Assembly: GCF_008806775.1 (NCBI RefSeq)
Contig: NZ_WAEM01000006.1
Span: 62,001-126,000 of the forward strand
Source: Flavobacterium luteum
Lineage (GTDB): Bacteria > Bacteroidota > Bacteroidia > Flavobacteriales > Flavobacteriaceae
Length of the DNA stretch: 64,000 nucleotides
Direction of reading: 5' to 3'
The notes under the pieces were generated by a model. That model was not told where the DNA came from. It saw only the letters and a program-made list of their open reading frames with translations, and searched no databases. A program made the position numbers and the translations under genes. Shown here one piece after another: positions 26,648-36,303 of the stretch (position 1 is the stretch's first letter; each line of letters starts with the position of its first letter).

Positions 26648-28189
26648 TTACAAAGGAATATTACCGTGCTTGCGATTAGGCATTGCCACCACTTTATTCT
26701 CTAACATACTGAAAGCTTTTATCAATTTTTTACGAGTATCATTAGGTAAAATAACTTCATCTATAAATCCACGTTGAGCAGCAGTATAAGGATTAGCAAA
26801 TAGATCAGCATACTCTGCTTCTTTTTCTAACAGTTTGGCTTCATGATCTTCGGCTTCGCTAATTTCTTTTTTAAAGATAATTTCAGATGCTCCTTTGGCT
26901 CCCATAACTGCAATTTCAGCTGTTGGCCAAGCAAAATTCATGTCGGCACCAATGTGTTTGGAGTTCATTACATCATAAGCTCCACCATAGGCTTTACGGG
27001 TAATTACGGTAACTCTTGGCACAGTGGCTTCACTTAAAGCGTATAATAATTTTGCTCCATGAACAATGATTCCATTCCATTCTTGATCGGTTCCGGGTAA
27101 AAATCCAGGAACATCAACCAATACTAATAACGGAATATTAAAACAATCGCAAAAACGAGTAAATCGAGCCGCCTTAATAGAACTTTTTACATCCAAACAT
27201 CCTGCTAGGAACATCGGATTATTAGCAATAATCCCAATACTTCTCCCAGCTATTCGTGCAAAACCAACAATGATATTTTCAGCAAAGTCTTTATGAATTT
27301 CAAAAAAAGATTCTTCATCAATAATTCCTCGAATTACTTCGTGCATATCATAAGGTTTATTCGCATTTTCAGGAACAATATTCGACAATTGGTCTCTAAT
27401 CTCGTCTCCTAATTTGTATGGTAACTTTGGGGTAACTTCTTTATTATTTTGAGGAATATAACTCAACAATCGTTTTATATCTTCTAAACATGAAACTCCA
27501 TTTGGAGAAGTAGTATGTGCTACTCCTGATTTTGTAGAATGAGTTATTGCACCACCCAAAGCTTCTGAAGTCACTTCTTCATTGGTCACTGTTTTTACCA
27601 CATTTGGCCCTGTAACAAACATATAGCTGTTGTTTTCAACCATCATGGTAAAGTCCGTCATTGCAGGAGAATATACTGCACCCCCAGCACAAGGCCCCAT
27701 GATAGCAGATATTTGCGGAATTACGCCACTTGCTTGAACATTTCTAAAAAAAATATCAGCATAGCCTCCTAAAGAACGAACGCCTTCTTGAATACGAGCA
27801 CCGCCAGAATCATTTAATCCAATCATTGGGGCGCCAACTTTAAGAGCCATATCCATTACTTTACAAATTTTTTCGGCATGGGTTTCTGATAAAGCACCAC
27901 CAAAAACGGTAAAGTCTTGAGCAAAAACATAAACAAACCTTCCATTAATAGTACCGTAACCTGTAATTACTCCGTCACCATAATAAATTTCTTTTTCCAT
28001 GCCAAAATCGGTGGTACGGTGCGTGACCAACATTCCAATTTCTTCAAAAGAACCTTCATCCATCAAATATTCAACCCGTTCTCTGGCTGTTAATTTTTTC
28101 TTTTCGTGCTGCTTTTCAATACGTTTTTGTCCACCACCCAAATGAGCAAGAGCAATTTTATCGTTTAATACTTTTATTTTAGATTCCAT
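26648..28189 (-). CDS. Acyl-CoA carboxylase, carboxyltransferase (beta) subunit
   Basis: 513 residues, typical for PccB-type carboxyltransferases. It moves the carboxyl group from biotin to an acyl-CoA, most often propionyl-CoA, giving methylmalonyl-CoA. Visible family signs are [20 protein letters not shown] near the start, the oxyanion-type glycine motifs ([19 protein letters not shown] and [12 protein letters not shown]), and the C-terminal [14 protein letters not shown] with [14 protein letters not shown]. It is the last of three co-directional genes (biotin carrier, biotin carboxylase, this), 4 bases after the carboxylase gene. Acetyl- or methylcrotonyl-CoA are less likely substrates. 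Confidence 0.93.
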   Translation of the reverse strand: MESKIKVLNDKIALAHLGGGQKRIEKQHEKKKLTARERVEYLMDEGSFEEIGMLVTHRTTDFGMEKEIYYGDGVITGYGTINGRFVYVFAQDFTVFGGALSETHAEKICKVMDMALKVGAPMIGLNDSGGARIQEGVRSLGGYADIFFRNVQASGVIPQISAIMGPCAGGAVYSPAMTDFTMMVENNSYMFVTGPNVVKTVTNEEVTSEALGGAITHSTKSGVAHTTSPNGVSCLEDIKRLLSYIPQNNKEVTPKLPYKLGDEIRDQLSNIVPENANKPYDMHEVIRGIIDEESFFEIHKDFAENIIVGFARIAGRSIGIIANNPMFLAGCLDVKSSIKAARFTRFCDCFNIPLLVLVDVPGFLPGTDQEWNGIIVHGAKLLYALSEATVPRVTVITRKAYGGAYDVMNSKHIGADMNFAWPTAEIAVMGAKGASEIIFKKEISEAEDHEAKLLEKEAEYADLFANPYTAAQRGFIDEVILPNDTRKKLIKAFSMLENKVVAMPNRKHGNIPL

Positions 28190-28193
28190 AAAT

Positions 28194-29636
28194 TTATTGA
28201 ATTGGTATCCGTACTATTTTTTGATCTTCAAAATATTGTTTCAAAGCTACTAAGGCGGCAATTTCCGCTTCTTTAGCCATTTGGGTTTTTAGTATTTCTG
28301 CAGAATAATATTTTTTCACGAAATTGGTGTCAAATTTTCCTGACCTAAAGGCCTCATGCTCAAAAACAAATTTCCCGAAAGGCAAAGTGGTTTGTACTCC
28401 TTCAACCTTATAATCATCTATAGCTTTAAGCATAACTTGAATAGACTCTTCACGTGTTTTTCCGTAAGTTATTAATTTAGCTAACATTGGGTCGTAATAA
28501 ATAGGAATATCCATACCTTCTTCAAAGCCATTATCTACTCTAATCCATTCTCCATAAGGTATTTGATATACATTTAAATGACCAACGCTTGGTAAAAAGT
28601 CATTCATAGAATCTTCGGCATACACTCGCAATTCCATGGCATGACCCTTAATATGTAAGTCTTCCTGTTTAAACGGCAATGCTTCGCCTCTAGCAACTCT
28701 AATTTGAAGTTCGACTAAATCTACTCCTGTAATCCATTCTGTAACAGGATGTTCTACTTGCAGACGCGTATTCATTTCAAGAAAATAAAAATTATCATTT
28801 TCGTCATACAAAAATTCAACCGTTCCGGCTCCTAAATAATCGCAAGATTTAGCTACCATCACGGCGGCTTCACCCATTTTTTTACGAATTTCGGGAGTCA
28901 ATACTGAAGAAGGAGCTTCTTCAACTACTTTTTGATGACGACGCTGAATACTACATTCTCTCTCAAATAAATACAGAACATTTCCATGACTATCGGCAAT
29001 AATCTGAATCTCGATATGCCTAGAAGAAGCCACATATTTTTCTATAAAAACCGAACCGTCACCAAAAGCGGCAACAGCTTCGCTAATTGCTCTGTTCATT
29101 TGAGAAACAAAATCCTGTTCCTTCTCAACAACTCGCATTCCTTTTCCTCCACCTCCTGCAGAAGCTTTTATCAAAATGGGAAAACCAATAGCTGTTGCAG
29201 TTCTTTTAGCTTCTTCAATATCTTTGATAGCATGGTCTACTCCAGGAACCATAGGAATATTGTAATGACTTACCGCTTCCTTAGCTGCAAGTTTGCTACC
29301 CATGATTTCTATGGCTTTTGATTTTGGCCCAATAAAAATAATATTATTTCTTTCAGCTTCTTCTGCAAATTCGGAGTTTTCGCTTAAAAATCCATAACCT
29401 GGGTGTATTGCATCTACGTTTAAGGCTTTAGCAACTTCGATAATTTTGCTTCCTAATAAATAAGATTCACTCGAAGGTGACTCTCCTATCCATACAGCTT
29501 CATCAGCAAACTTTACGTGAGGTGCATTTCTGTCAGCAGTAGAATACACTGCAACTGTTTTTATGCCCATTTTCTGGGCGGTTTTCATTACTCGAATTGC
29601 AATTTCGCCTCTATTGGCAACTAATATCTTCTTCAT
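28194..29636 (-). CDS. Acyl-CoA carboxylase, biotin carboxylase subunit
   Basis: 480 residues from the ATG at 29636. An upstream ATG at 29651 would overlap the previous gene by 14 bases, while [16 protein letters not shown] is the normal family start. It uses ATP and bicarbonate to carboxylate biotin. Visible are the N-terminal carboxylase fold, ATP-grasp parts ([15 protein letters not shown]), catalytic residues in [15 protein letters not shown], and [16 protein letters not shown]. At 480 residues the chain lacks a biotin domain, which the preceding gene encodes. The spacing to that gene is one base, so translation is probably coupled. Confidence 0.93.
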   Translation of the reverse strand: MKKILVANRGEIAIRVMKTAQKMGIKTVAVYSTADRNAPHVKFADEAVWIGESPSSESYLLGSKIIEVAKALNVDAIHPGYGFLSENSEFAEEAERNNIIFIGPKSKAIEIMGSKLAAKEAVSHYNIPMVPGVDHAIKDIEEAKRTATAIGFPILIKASAGGGGKGMRVVEKEQDFVSQMNRAISEAVAAFGDGSVFIEKYVASSRHIEIQIIADSHGNVLYLFERECSIQRRHQKVVEEAPSSVLTPEIRKKMGEAAVMVAKSCDYLGAGTVEFLYDENDNFYFLEMNTRLQVEHPVTEWITGVDLVELQIRVARGEALPFKQEDLHIKGHAMELRVYAEDSMNDFLPSVGHLNVYQIPYGEWIRVDNGFEEGMDIPIYYDPMLAKLITYGKTREESIQVMLKAIDDYKVEGVQTTLPFGKFVFEHEAFRSGKFDTNFVKKYYSAEILKTQMAKEAEIAALVALKQYFEDQKIVRIPIQ

Positions 29637-29637
29637 A

Positions 29638-30123
29638 TTATTCAAATTCAATTAATAATTGCCCTTTTATAACTGCATCACTAGTTTGCACTGCAATAGA
29701 TTTTATTATACCGTCACGTGGAGACAGAAAACTGTTTTCCATTTTCATAGCACCTAAAATTAATAGGCTATCGTTTTCTTTTACAGCTTGACCAATAATT
29801 ACAAATATTTCTAATATTAATCCTGGCATTGGTGCTTTAATAGCGTTTACCTTTTTTGTGGCACCAACATCAAAACCCATAACAGAAATAAGTTGATCTA
29901 ATTGGTTAGAAATTACAACTGAATAGCTATTATTGTTCACTTTTACCGTATAGCACTTGTGATTGAAATCAGCAAGGACAATTTCAGCCTTGTATGATTT
30001 ATTTTGATTTAAAATGTGGAATTTATTTTCTTCTACAGATACCGCATCTAATTGAGATATACTTTCTTTATCAAAATCGAATTGAAATGTTTGATTAACA
30101 CTTACTTTAAAGTTTTCACTCAT
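29638..30123 (-). CDS. Acyl-CoA carboxylase, biotin carrier subunit
   Basis: 161 residues. The C-terminal biotinyl domain (about 93-161) has the biotin attachment motif GAMKMEN with Lys127, preceded by the typical KAPMPGLILEI. The N-terminal 90 residues form a divergent domain as in propionyl-CoA carboxylase alpha chains. It is the first gene of the carboxylase operon and shows a -7 element at 30146-30153. The three proteins together correspond to a split alpha chain plus a beta chain. Confidence 0.9.
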   Translation of the reverse strand: MSENFKVSVNQTFQFDFDKESISQLDAVSVEENKFHILNQNKSYKAEIVLADFNHKCYTVKVNNNSYSVVISNQLDQLISVMGFDVGATKKVNAIKAPMPGLILEIFVIIGQAVKENDSLLILGAMKMENSFLSPRDGIIKSIAVQTSDAVIKGQLLIEFE

Positions 30124-30145
30124 AGGTTTTACTTTTGATTGGTAT

Positions 30146-30153
30146 CAAATTTA
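30146..30153 (-). promoter_or_regulatory. -7 element of the carboxylase operon
   Basis: Minus-strand TAAATTTG, 23 bases before the ATG at 30123. The -33 box is not clear. Confidence 0.45.
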
Positions 30154-30257
30154 TCTAAAAAAAAATTAAATCGAATACTTTATTACCTATTTGTTAACCA
30201 AAAAATCATAAATTTACTTTTTGTTACTTTTACAAAAAAATAAAGCACATTATAAAC

Positions 30258-31847
30258 ATGCCTAACGACTGTATTACGTATCAAAATTCTGGATATTTTT
30301 CGGATTTAATTATTGATTATTTAAATCAAAAGCCAAGTTTGCAGTCTTTATATAATCGTTTTCCAACTCTTGAGAATTTTGAAGAGCAAATAGAAGAAAA
30401 ACAAAATCAGTATAATGACTCGAATAGAACAATTTTGGTTGCTGTTTTAAAACAACAATACCAGAATGTAGTACCTTCTGAATTGTCAAAAAAAAATATA
30501 GAACTCCTATTAAATTCGAATACTTTTACGGTTACTACAGGACATCAATTGAATTTATTTACTGGTCCATTATATTTTTTGTATAAAATTATTTCTACCA
30601 TAAATTTAACAAAAAAGCTCAAAGCAACGTATCCGAATTCTAATTTTGTGCCTGTTTATTGGATGGCTACTGAGGATCACGATTTTGAAGAAATTAATTA
30701 TTTTACCTTTAAAGGAAAAAAATTCAGATGGAATAAAGAAAGTACTGGACCTGTTGGGCGGTTATCGACTAAAGGATTAGAAGAAGTTTTTGAAATTTTC
30801 GCTAAAGAAATTGGAAACAGTAATAACGCCAATAGCATAAAAAAATTATTTCAAGAATCGTATCTGAAACACCATACATTAGCTGACGCAACCCGCTTTT
30901 TAGCCAATGCTCTTTTTGGAGAATCTGGCTTGGTTATTATTGACGGCGACCATCATGATTTAAAAAAACTATTTATTCCTTATGTAAAAAAGGAATTACT
31001 AAATCAAAATTCAAGTACATTAGTTAGCGAAACTATTACAAAATTAAAAGACTACACGATTCAAGTAAATCCAAGACCCATTAATTTGTTTTACATTAAA
31101 GAAAATTTTCGGGAACGAATCCTACTTGAAGATGATATTTTTAAAGTCAATAATACTAAAATTCAATTTTCTGAAACCGAAATTTTATATGAATTAGAAA
31201 AGTATCCTGAAAATTTTAGTCCAAATGTAATTCTGCGTCCTTTATATCAAGAAGTGATTTTACCTAATTTATGTTATATTGGCGGAGGTGGAGAAATTGC
31301 CTATTGGCTGGAATTAAAATCGTTATTTGACACTTCAAAAATTACTTTTCCGATACTGTTGTTACGGAATTCTGCGTTATTAGTAACCGAAAAACAAGAA
31401 AAAAAAGCAGACAAACTATCCTTATCTTGGAAAGATCTATTTTCGAAACAAAGTGATTTAGTAAACGAAAAAACAAAACAAATTTCAGCATTCCCTATTG
31501 ATTTTACAATTCAAAAGGAACAGTTAAAAAATCAATTTTCATATCTTCAAGCCATAGCCAGGCAGACAGACCAATCGTTTATTGGCGCAGTAAAAGCGCA
31601 AAAAGCCAAACAAATTAAAGGGTTAGAAAATCTTGAAAAGCGTTTATTGAAAGCCCAAAAACGAAAACATGCCGAAGCACTAGGACGTATTACAGATTTG
31701 CAAAACGAATTATTTCCTAATCAAAGTTTACAAGAAAGAACAGTTAATTTTTCAGAATTTTATTTGGAGAATGGAGAAAATTTAATGAATAACCTTTTTT
31801 CAGAATTGAAACCTTTAGACAAAGCGTTTAATATAATTATTTTATGA
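30258..31847 (+). CDS. bshC: Bacillithiol biosynthesis cysteine-adding enzyme BshC
   Basis: 529 residues, normal length. BshC joins cysteine to glucosaminyl-malate to finish bacillithiol, a low-molecular thiol that replaces glutathione. Family motifs are TTGHQLNLFTGPLYFLYK near 95 (the HxGH-like nucleotide-fold site), VYWMATEDHDFEEI near 137, GGGGEIAYWLELK near 341 and a long C-terminal coiled coil (about 430-500). This implies that the organism makes bacillithiol, with BshA and BshB elsewhere. The gene stands alone and is divergent from the carboxylase operon. Confidence 0.93.
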   Translation: MPNDCITYQNSGYFSDLIIDYLNQKPSLQSLYNRFPTLENFEEQIEEKQNQYNDSNRTILVAVLKQQYQNVVPSELSKKNIELLLNSNTFTVTTGHQLNLFTGPLYFLYKIISTINLTKKLKATYPNSNFVPVYWMATEDHDFEEINYFTFKGKKFRWNKESTGPVGRLSTKGLEEVFEIFAKEIGNSNNANSIKKLFQESYLKHHTLADATRFLANALFGESGLVIIDGDHHDLKKLFIPYVKKELLNQNSSTLVSETITKLKDYTIQVNPRPINLFYIKENFRERILLEDDIFKVNNTKIQFSETEILYELEKYPENFSPNVILRPLYQEVILPNLCYIGGGGEIAYWLELKSLFDTSKITFPILLLRNSALLVTEKQEKKADKLSLSWKDLFSKQSDLVNEKTKQISAFPIDFTIQKEQLKNQFSYLQAIARQTDQSFIGAVKAQKAKQIKGLENLEKRLLKAQKRKHAEALGRITDLQNELFPNQSLQERTVNFSEFYLENGENLMNNLFSELKPLDKAFNIIIL

Positions 31848-31999
31848 TTTACTAAAGTTACTAGTAAATATTAAATAAACTCAAAAAATAATCTTATCAA
31901 CACGCAAACGTTTTCGTTTCTTTTTTTACACATCCAATAAACTATTTATACTATAATTTTGATTACTTTTATGGAATATTAATTTAAACACAAAATATT

Positions 32000-33247
32000 A
32001 TGAAAAAAAGAGTACTTTATTTAATTATGTGCGTTTTTGCATTTACTGCTGCTAGCGCTCAAATCGAAACCATGGCTATTGTTGGTGATGGTGTAGGCGG
32101 ATGGCCTGGAAATGGTGATAGTCCAGATCCAAATAATGATACCCATCAAATGACAAAAGTTGATGCTGACAATTGGATTATTATCGATTTAGTTGTTAAA
32201 GGAAATGGAATAAAATTTAGAGCTAATAATACTTGGGATGCTGCAAACAAGTTTATTGTAGGAGCACCTACTAAACCAGCAATTCAATTTCCATCAGCAA
32301 TTGGTGTTTCTCCCGGAGATAATATTGAGGGTGTTGTGCCAGGAACATATACTGTAAAATTAAATACTGCAACTTTAGCTTATTCTTTTGAAAGTGGAGT
32401 AGTAATTCCAGTAGTTAAATTGGTAGGAACTGCTGTTGATGGAGGCTCTGTTAATATTCCTGCTACAAGCGCAACTACCTTTGAAGCTAAACTGAACCTT
32501 CTTGCTGGCGATGCACAGTTTGATGTTGATGGTGTTTTATTGTCTGATAGTGTTTTCCCAGGATTCCCATTACCAGGTAATGCTTTTGAAGGTGGTCCAG
32601 CTATACCAGTTACTGCAGGAAAATGGATTGTAAAATTAAATGTTGAAACAGGAGATTATAGTTTTGAAGTAGCACCTAATGAAGCATGGGCAATAACTGG
32701 AAGTGCACTTAAAACTTTTGGTTATGATTGGGGTACTGATTTATTGTTAGATACTACCGATGGTGTAACGTATACTTCTTCTGCACCAATTTCTATGGAA
32801 GCTGGTGGTTTCAAATTCCGTGTTGCTGGAGATTGGGGTACTGCAAAAGGATGTGATGCACCAGACGATAATTCTTTTGGTTTTTTTCCTACGGGTTTAC
32901 CAGGCGGTAAAAACATAAATGTATCTGCAGAACAAGCAGGTAGTTATAGCGTAACATTTAACGCAAATACAGGTGAATATTCATTTACTAGTTTATCTAC
33001 AAAAGGTTTTAGTACTGCAAACTTCAAAGTATCTCCTAACCCAACCACTAACAACTGGAACTTTACTACAGTAAATGACAGCATAGAGTCTATTCAGATT
33101 TTAGATGTTTTAGGTAAAAACGTAATGACAGTTTCTCCTAGAAGCAATACAGCAAATGTTGATGCTTCTTCTTTAACAAGAGGAATCTATTTTGCTAAAG
33201 TGGCTACAGCTAAAGCGACTCAAACCTTAAAATTGATGAAAAACTAA
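32000..33247 (+). CDS. Secreted SusE/SusF-like protein with type IX sorting domain
   Basis: 415 residues. A signal peptide (about 1-20) is followed by three domains with the same plan: a Gly/Trp/Asp-rich strand start (IVGDGVGGWPGNGDSP, LVGTAVDGG, ITGSALKTFGYDWGTD) and a closing strand of the type GEYSF or GDYSFE. This is the pattern of SusE/SusF outer-membrane carbohydrate-binding domains. The last 80 residues are a type A Por secretion domain: VSPNPTTNNWNF, IQILDVLGKNV, LTRGIYFAKV and a final Lys-rich LMKN. The protein is therefore probably delivered to the cell surface by the type IX system and may bind glycans. No SusC/SusD pair is nearby. Confidence 0.85.
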   Translation: MKKRVLYLIMCVFAFTAASAQIETMAIVGDGVGGWPGNGDSPDPNNDTHQMTKVDADNWIIIDLVVKGNGIKFRANNTWDAANKFIVGAPTKPAIQFPSAIGVSPGDNIEGVVPGTYTVKLNTATLAYSFESGVVIPVVKLVGTAVDGGSVNIPATSATTFEAKLNLLAGDAQFDVDGVLLSDSVFPGFPLPGNAFEGGPAIPVTAGKWIVKLNVETGDYSFEVAPNEAWAITGSALKTFGYDWGTDLLLDTTDGVTYTSSAPISMEAGGFKFRVAGDWGTAKGCDAPDDNSFGFFPTGLPGGKNINVSAEQAGSYSVTFNANTGEYSFTSLSTKGFSTANFKVSPNPTTNNWNFTTVNDSIESIQILDVLGKNVMTVSPRSNTANVDASSLTRGIYFAKVATAKATQTLKLMKN

Positions 33248-33270
33248 AAACTAGTTTTTTCTTAACTTAT

Positions 33271-33304
33271 AAATCCCTTACTGGAAACAGTAGGGGATTT
33301 TTTT
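33271..33304 (+). terminator. Terminator with GAAA loop
   Basis: Stem 33271-33283 with 33288-33300 (one T-G pair), loop GAAA and a T7 tail. Confidence 0.8.
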
Positions 33305-33440
33305 ATGGAAAATTTGGTACATGAAGTTCATAGATTTGGTTTTGAATACAGAACTTTGCTAAGTTGAAAATAAAAAATTAACCGCAGATTCGCAGATTTA
33401 ACTACGGCATCGCAATCAAAAATCTGAGTCAGTTCGACTA

Positions 33441-33550
33441 TTTTATTAAAAATGCGATAGCTTTTTTAATAAAATGTATCGATAACCCTAGTGTTCAATA
33501 CTTCTCAATACATTTTCGAATAGTAAAGTTGTCGCATTACTATTCGAAAA
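33441..33550. repeat. Pair of long hairpins with complementary loops
   Basis: Hairpin A: TTTTATTAAAAA (33441-33452) with TTTTTAATAAAA (33463-33474). Hairpin B: TTTTCGAATAGTAA (33513-33526) with TTACTATTCGAAAA (33537-33550). Both have 10-base loops; loop A carries TGCGA and loop B carries TCGCA, which are complementary. AAAATGTAT (33471-33479) also pairs with ATACATTTT (33508-33516). Nature unknown. Confidence 0.5.
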
Positions 33551-33596
33551 ATACTCAAAGAGACAGAATATTTTTTATTAATCAATGAATAAACAC

Positions 33597-33604
33597 TACT
33601 TTTG
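33597..33604 (+). promoter_or_regulatory. -7 element of ndk
   Basis: TACTTTTG, an exact TAnnTTTG match, 25 bases before the ndk ATG. Confidence 0.5.
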
Positions 33605-33628
33605 CACCCAAATTAAAAAAACATACAA

Positions 33629-34048
33629 ATGGCTACAAATAGAACATTTACAATGATTAAACCTGATGCGGTCGAAAACGGACACATCGGAGGAATATTA
33701 AATATGATTACAGAAGCTGGTTTTAAAATCATTGCTTTAAAACTAACACAACTTACTGTGGCTGATGCAAAGGCTTTTTATGAAGTGCATGCTGCTAGAC
33801 CTTTTTATGGAGAATTAGTAGAATTTATGTCAAGAGGCCCAATTGTTGCAGCAATCTTAGAAAAAGAAAACGCTATTGCTGATTTCAGAACCTTAATTGG
33901 TGCTACCAATCCTGCTGATGCAGCCGAAGGAACTATCCGTAAAAAATATGCCACTTCTATGGGAGAAAATGCTGTTCACGGATCGGATAGCGATGAAAAT
34001 GCAGGTATAGAAAGTGCTTTTCATTTTGCTGGGAGAGAGCAGTTTTAA
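33629..34048 (+). CDS. ndk: Nucleoside-diphosphate kinase
   Basis: 139 residues, full length. Ndk evens out the pools of nucleoside triphosphates by passing the gamma-phosphate through a His intermediate. Visible are the N-terminal [19 protein letters not shown], the [16 protein letters not shown] segment, [12 protein letters not shown], and the catalytic His in [12 protein letters not shown]. The gene has its own -7 element and a terminator at 34117-34152. Confidence 0.96.
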   Translation: MATNRTFTMIKPDAVENGHIGGILNMITEAGFKIIALKLTQLTVADAKAFYEVHAARPFYGELVEFMSRGPIVAAILEKENAIADFRTLIGATNPADAAEGTIRKKYATSMGENAVHGSDSDENAGIESAFHFAGREQF

Positions 34049-34203
34049 GTTTAGACTTTTCTTAGACGCATTAGACTTATTAGATTTTTAGACTTTGTTG
34101 GTTAATAAAATGTAACAATCCCATTTCATAAATTTGAAGTGGGATTTTTTTTATCATCTAAAAGTCTAATTTATCTAAAAATCTGAAAATTCTAAGAAGT
34201 CTC
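34049..34203. repeat. Degenerate TTAGACTT-type inverted repeat around the ndk terminator
   Basis: Iterated TTAGA(C) units at 34051-34095 (TTAGACTTTTC, TTAGACGCA, TTAGACTTAT, TTAGATTTTT) are mirrored by TCTAAAAGTCTAAT and ATCTAAAAATCTG at 34157-34185. It flanks the hairpin terminator. Confidence 0.5.
34117..34152 (+). terminator. ndk terminator
   Basis: 11-base stem AATCCCATTTC (34117-34127) with GAAGTGGGATT (34136-34146, one G-T pair), then T6. Confidence 0.8.
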
Positions 34204-34208
34204 AATTG

Positions 34209-34505
34209 CTATCTCAAAACAACCGCAGTAATAATATCGCGTCGCAACTCATCATTTATCATTTTAATGATTTTGTCTTTTCCGTAACTTAATTCTTCTC
34301 GCAAAACTGCAGAGGTTAATTCTACATAAAGTGTGCTCCCTTTTAGGACTACGTTTTTAGTATAGCTATTGACTCCGTTACCCATTAGAGCAACCCAAGC
34401 TTCTTTTACTGAAATTTGATCGATCCCAGGTTGCAATTTATTAACTTGAATAATCTCCTTCAAGACGTCTCCAATAGAACTTTCGTTATTTAGTCGTTTT
34501 GCCAT
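34209..34505 (-). CDS. DUF721 (DciA-like) domain protein
   Basis: 98 residues. The pattern IGDVLKEIIQVNKLQPGIDQ, then VKEAWVALMG, then LYVELTSAVLREELSYGK fits the DUF721 family, which includes DciA, the helicase-loading protein of many bacteria. A role in DNA replication is a reasonable guess for the family but is not shown for this short version. Its start lies inside the end of the upstream lipoprotein gene (20-base overlap), so the two are translated from one message. Confidence 0.8.
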   Translation of the reverse strand: MAKRLNNESSIGDVLKEIIQVNKLQPGIDQISVKEAWVALMGNGVNSYTKNVVLKGSTLYVELTSAVLREELSYGKDKIIKMINDELRRDIITAVVLR

Positions 34506-34929
34506 CTTGCGTTGTTAAATTTATTGAAGTCGCTTTTTTATAATGGTATTCGTTTTTAGCGTCGTTAATCAAAACCAATTTTTCGTCGGAAATGGAATGT
34601 ATTTCTTCTTTCCATTTTGAATAAAAAGTAGTGTAATTAATGATGTACTTTTCATTTTCTTGTTTAATTGTTATTTTTTCGACATCATCATTTACCAAAA
34701 AAGATCCGTCTAGTTGTGGAGTTACTTTTTTACGAAAACCTTTATTGTGTTGTACTGAAAAATAATCAAACATTTGGTTTATAGCATATTCCTTTTCTGT
34801 TCCGTCAGGAAAAACTACTTTTTCAATTTCCCAATAGCCATTAATTTTTGAAATGTTTTCGGTAGTAACTTTTTTATTACATGAAGTAAAAAGTGTTGAA
34901 ACTAATACAATAAAGACAATTTTTTTCAT
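34486..34929 (-). CDS. Lipoprotein, lipocalin-like, unknown
   Basis: 147 residues. The lipobox is LFTSC at about 13-17, right after a short hydrophobic run. The mature part starts INGYWEIEKVVFPDGTEKEY and has alternating strands, resembling small lipocalin-like (DUF4923/META-like) proteins of Bacteroidetes. That is a weak match. The 3' end overlaps the DUF721 gene by 20 bases in another frame. Confidence 0.65.
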   Translation of the reverse strand: MKKIVFIVLVSTLFTSCNKKVTTENISKINGYWEIEKVVFPDGTEKEYAINQMFDYFSVQHNKGFRKKVTPQLDGSFLVNDDVEKITIKQENEKYIINYTTFYSKWKEEIHSISDEKLVLINDAKNEYHYKKATSINLTTQDGKTTK

Positions 34930-35077
34930 TTTTAAGTTTTATAAAATATCAATTTGAATAGTTTTAAAATATAAGATGCCTAAATTTTACTCCAGAAAAA
35001 ATAAGTTCCTTTAAAAACTAAAAGCGCTGAGAGCATTTTATTATCCTTCCACTTAATTCCGTTCTCATTTGAGAATA

Positions 35078-36058
35078 CTATTTAAAAAAAGAATCAACAA
35101 ATTCATATTTGTTAAAAACTTGTAAATCATCAAGCCCTTCTCCTACTCCGATATATTTTACTGGAATTTGAAATTGGTCCGAAATTCCTATTACAACTCC
35201 GCCTTTTGCAGTCCCATCTAATTTTGTTACAGCAAGTGATGTTACCTCTGTTGCTGCTGTAAACTGTTTGGCTTGCTCAAAAGCATTTTGTCCAGTTGAC
35301 CCGTCTAATACCAATAGCACATCATGTGGAGCATCTGTGACCACTTTTTGCATTACTCGTTTTACTTTGGTCAATTCATTCATTAAATTGAGTTTGTTGT
35401 GTAAACGTCCCGCAGTATCAATAATCACAATATCAGCATTTTGCGCTACGGCAGATTGTAATGTATCAAAAGCAACAGAAGCTGGATCGCTTCCCATTTG
35501 TTGTTTTACCAGTGGAACGCCAACTCTATCTGCCCAAACTTGAAGCTGATCGATAGCGGCAGCTCGAAACGTATCAGCAGCACCTAAAACGACTGAATAG
35601 CCTTGCTTTTTAAATTGATGCGCTAACTTACCAATAGTGGTTGTTTTTCCTACTCCATTTACACCAACAAACATAAGAACATAGGGTTTTACGTTTATTG
35701 GAATTACGAATTCAGTAGCTTCGCCAAGATTGGTTTCTGATAATAATCCTGATATTTCTTCTCTTAGTATTTGATTGAGCTCGTCTGTTCCTAAATATTT
35801 ATCCTCGGAAACGCGTTTCTCAATTCGAGTGATAATTTTAAGCGTAGTATTTACACCAACATCTGATGAAACAAGAATTTCCTCTAAATTATCTAAGACA
35901 TCATCATCGACTTTCGATTTTCCGGCGATTGCCTTAGTAAGTTTAGAGAAAAATGAAACTTTTGATTTTTCTAGGCCTTTGTCTAAGGTTTGCTTATCCT
36001 GTTCATTAAGAACGGGTTCTTTTTTTTCTGATCCAAATATTTTTTTAAAAAAGCTCAT
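35078..36058 (-). CDS. ftsY: Signal recognition particle receptor FtsY
   Basis: 326 residues. FtsY receives the SRP-ribosome complex at the inner membrane and passes it to SecYEG. The short basic N-terminus (MSFFKKIFGSEKK) is the membrane contact, with only a small acidic part. The N domain helices are followed by the GTPase: P-loop GVNGVGKTT (132-140), DTFRAAA, DTAGRL and TKLDGTAKGG. The length is normal for Bacteroidetes FtsY, which lack the long acidic domain of E. coli. Confidence 0.95.
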   Translation of the reverse strand: MSFFKKIFGSEKKEPVLNEQDKQTLDKGLEKSKVSFFSKLTKAIAGKSKVDDDVLDNLEEILVSSDVGVNTTLKIITRIEKRVSEDKYLGTDELNQILREEISGLLSETNLGEATEFVIPINVKPYVLMFVGVNGVGKTTTIGKLAHQFKKQGYSVVLGAADTFRAAAIDQLQVWADRVGVPLVKQQMGSDPASVAFDTLQSAVAQNADIVIIDTAGRLHNKLNLMNELTKVKRVMQKVVTDAPHDVLLVLDGSTGQNAFEQAKQFTAATEVTSLAVTKLDGTAKGGVVIGISDQFQIPVKYIGVGEGLDDLQVFNKYEFVDSFFK

Positions 36059-36153
36059 TTTAAGTTAGAGGTTAGAGGTTAGAAGGTAGAGGTGTATACT
36101 ACTAACTTCTTGAATCATGTTAAACTCATTTATAAAAAGTAAAAACAATGGTC

Positions 36154-36250
36154 TACTAGCCCTGATGGAAGAGAAAATCCTTCATTATTTAGGATTGCAA
36201 AGCAAAATCCTAAATAATGAAGATTGTAACGTACAGCAGGAATTGCATGA
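36154..36250 (+). ncRNA. Probable Flavo-1-type structured RNA
   Basis: A 17-base perfect stem, 36180-36196 with 36206-36222, has a 9-base loop GCAAAGCAA. Conserved-looking single-stranded blocks flank it: TAGCCCTGATGGAAG on the left (36157-36171) and GTACAGCAGGAAT on the right (36231-36243), with CCTG (36161-36164) able to pair with CAGG (36237-36240). From memory this wording matches a multi-copy intergenic motif of Flavobacteria described as the Flavo-1 RNA. The class name is recall, while the structure is seen. Both neighbouring genes are on the other strand, which argues against a leader role. Confidence 0.5.
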
Positions 36251-36303
36251 GTAAATAAAGCCCAAACCTGTTGCTTCTACTTTTTAAAGTGGTAAAGATA
36301 AAA

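Larger units (their letters stand above)
33248..33628. other. Intergenic region rich in inverted repeats, 381 bases
   Basis: Contains the terminator of the preceding gene (33271-33304), two long hairpins with paired arms (33441-33474, 33513-33550), a further inverted repeat joining them (33471-33479 with 33508-33516), and the ndk -7 element. No protein gene is seen. Confidence 0.6.
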
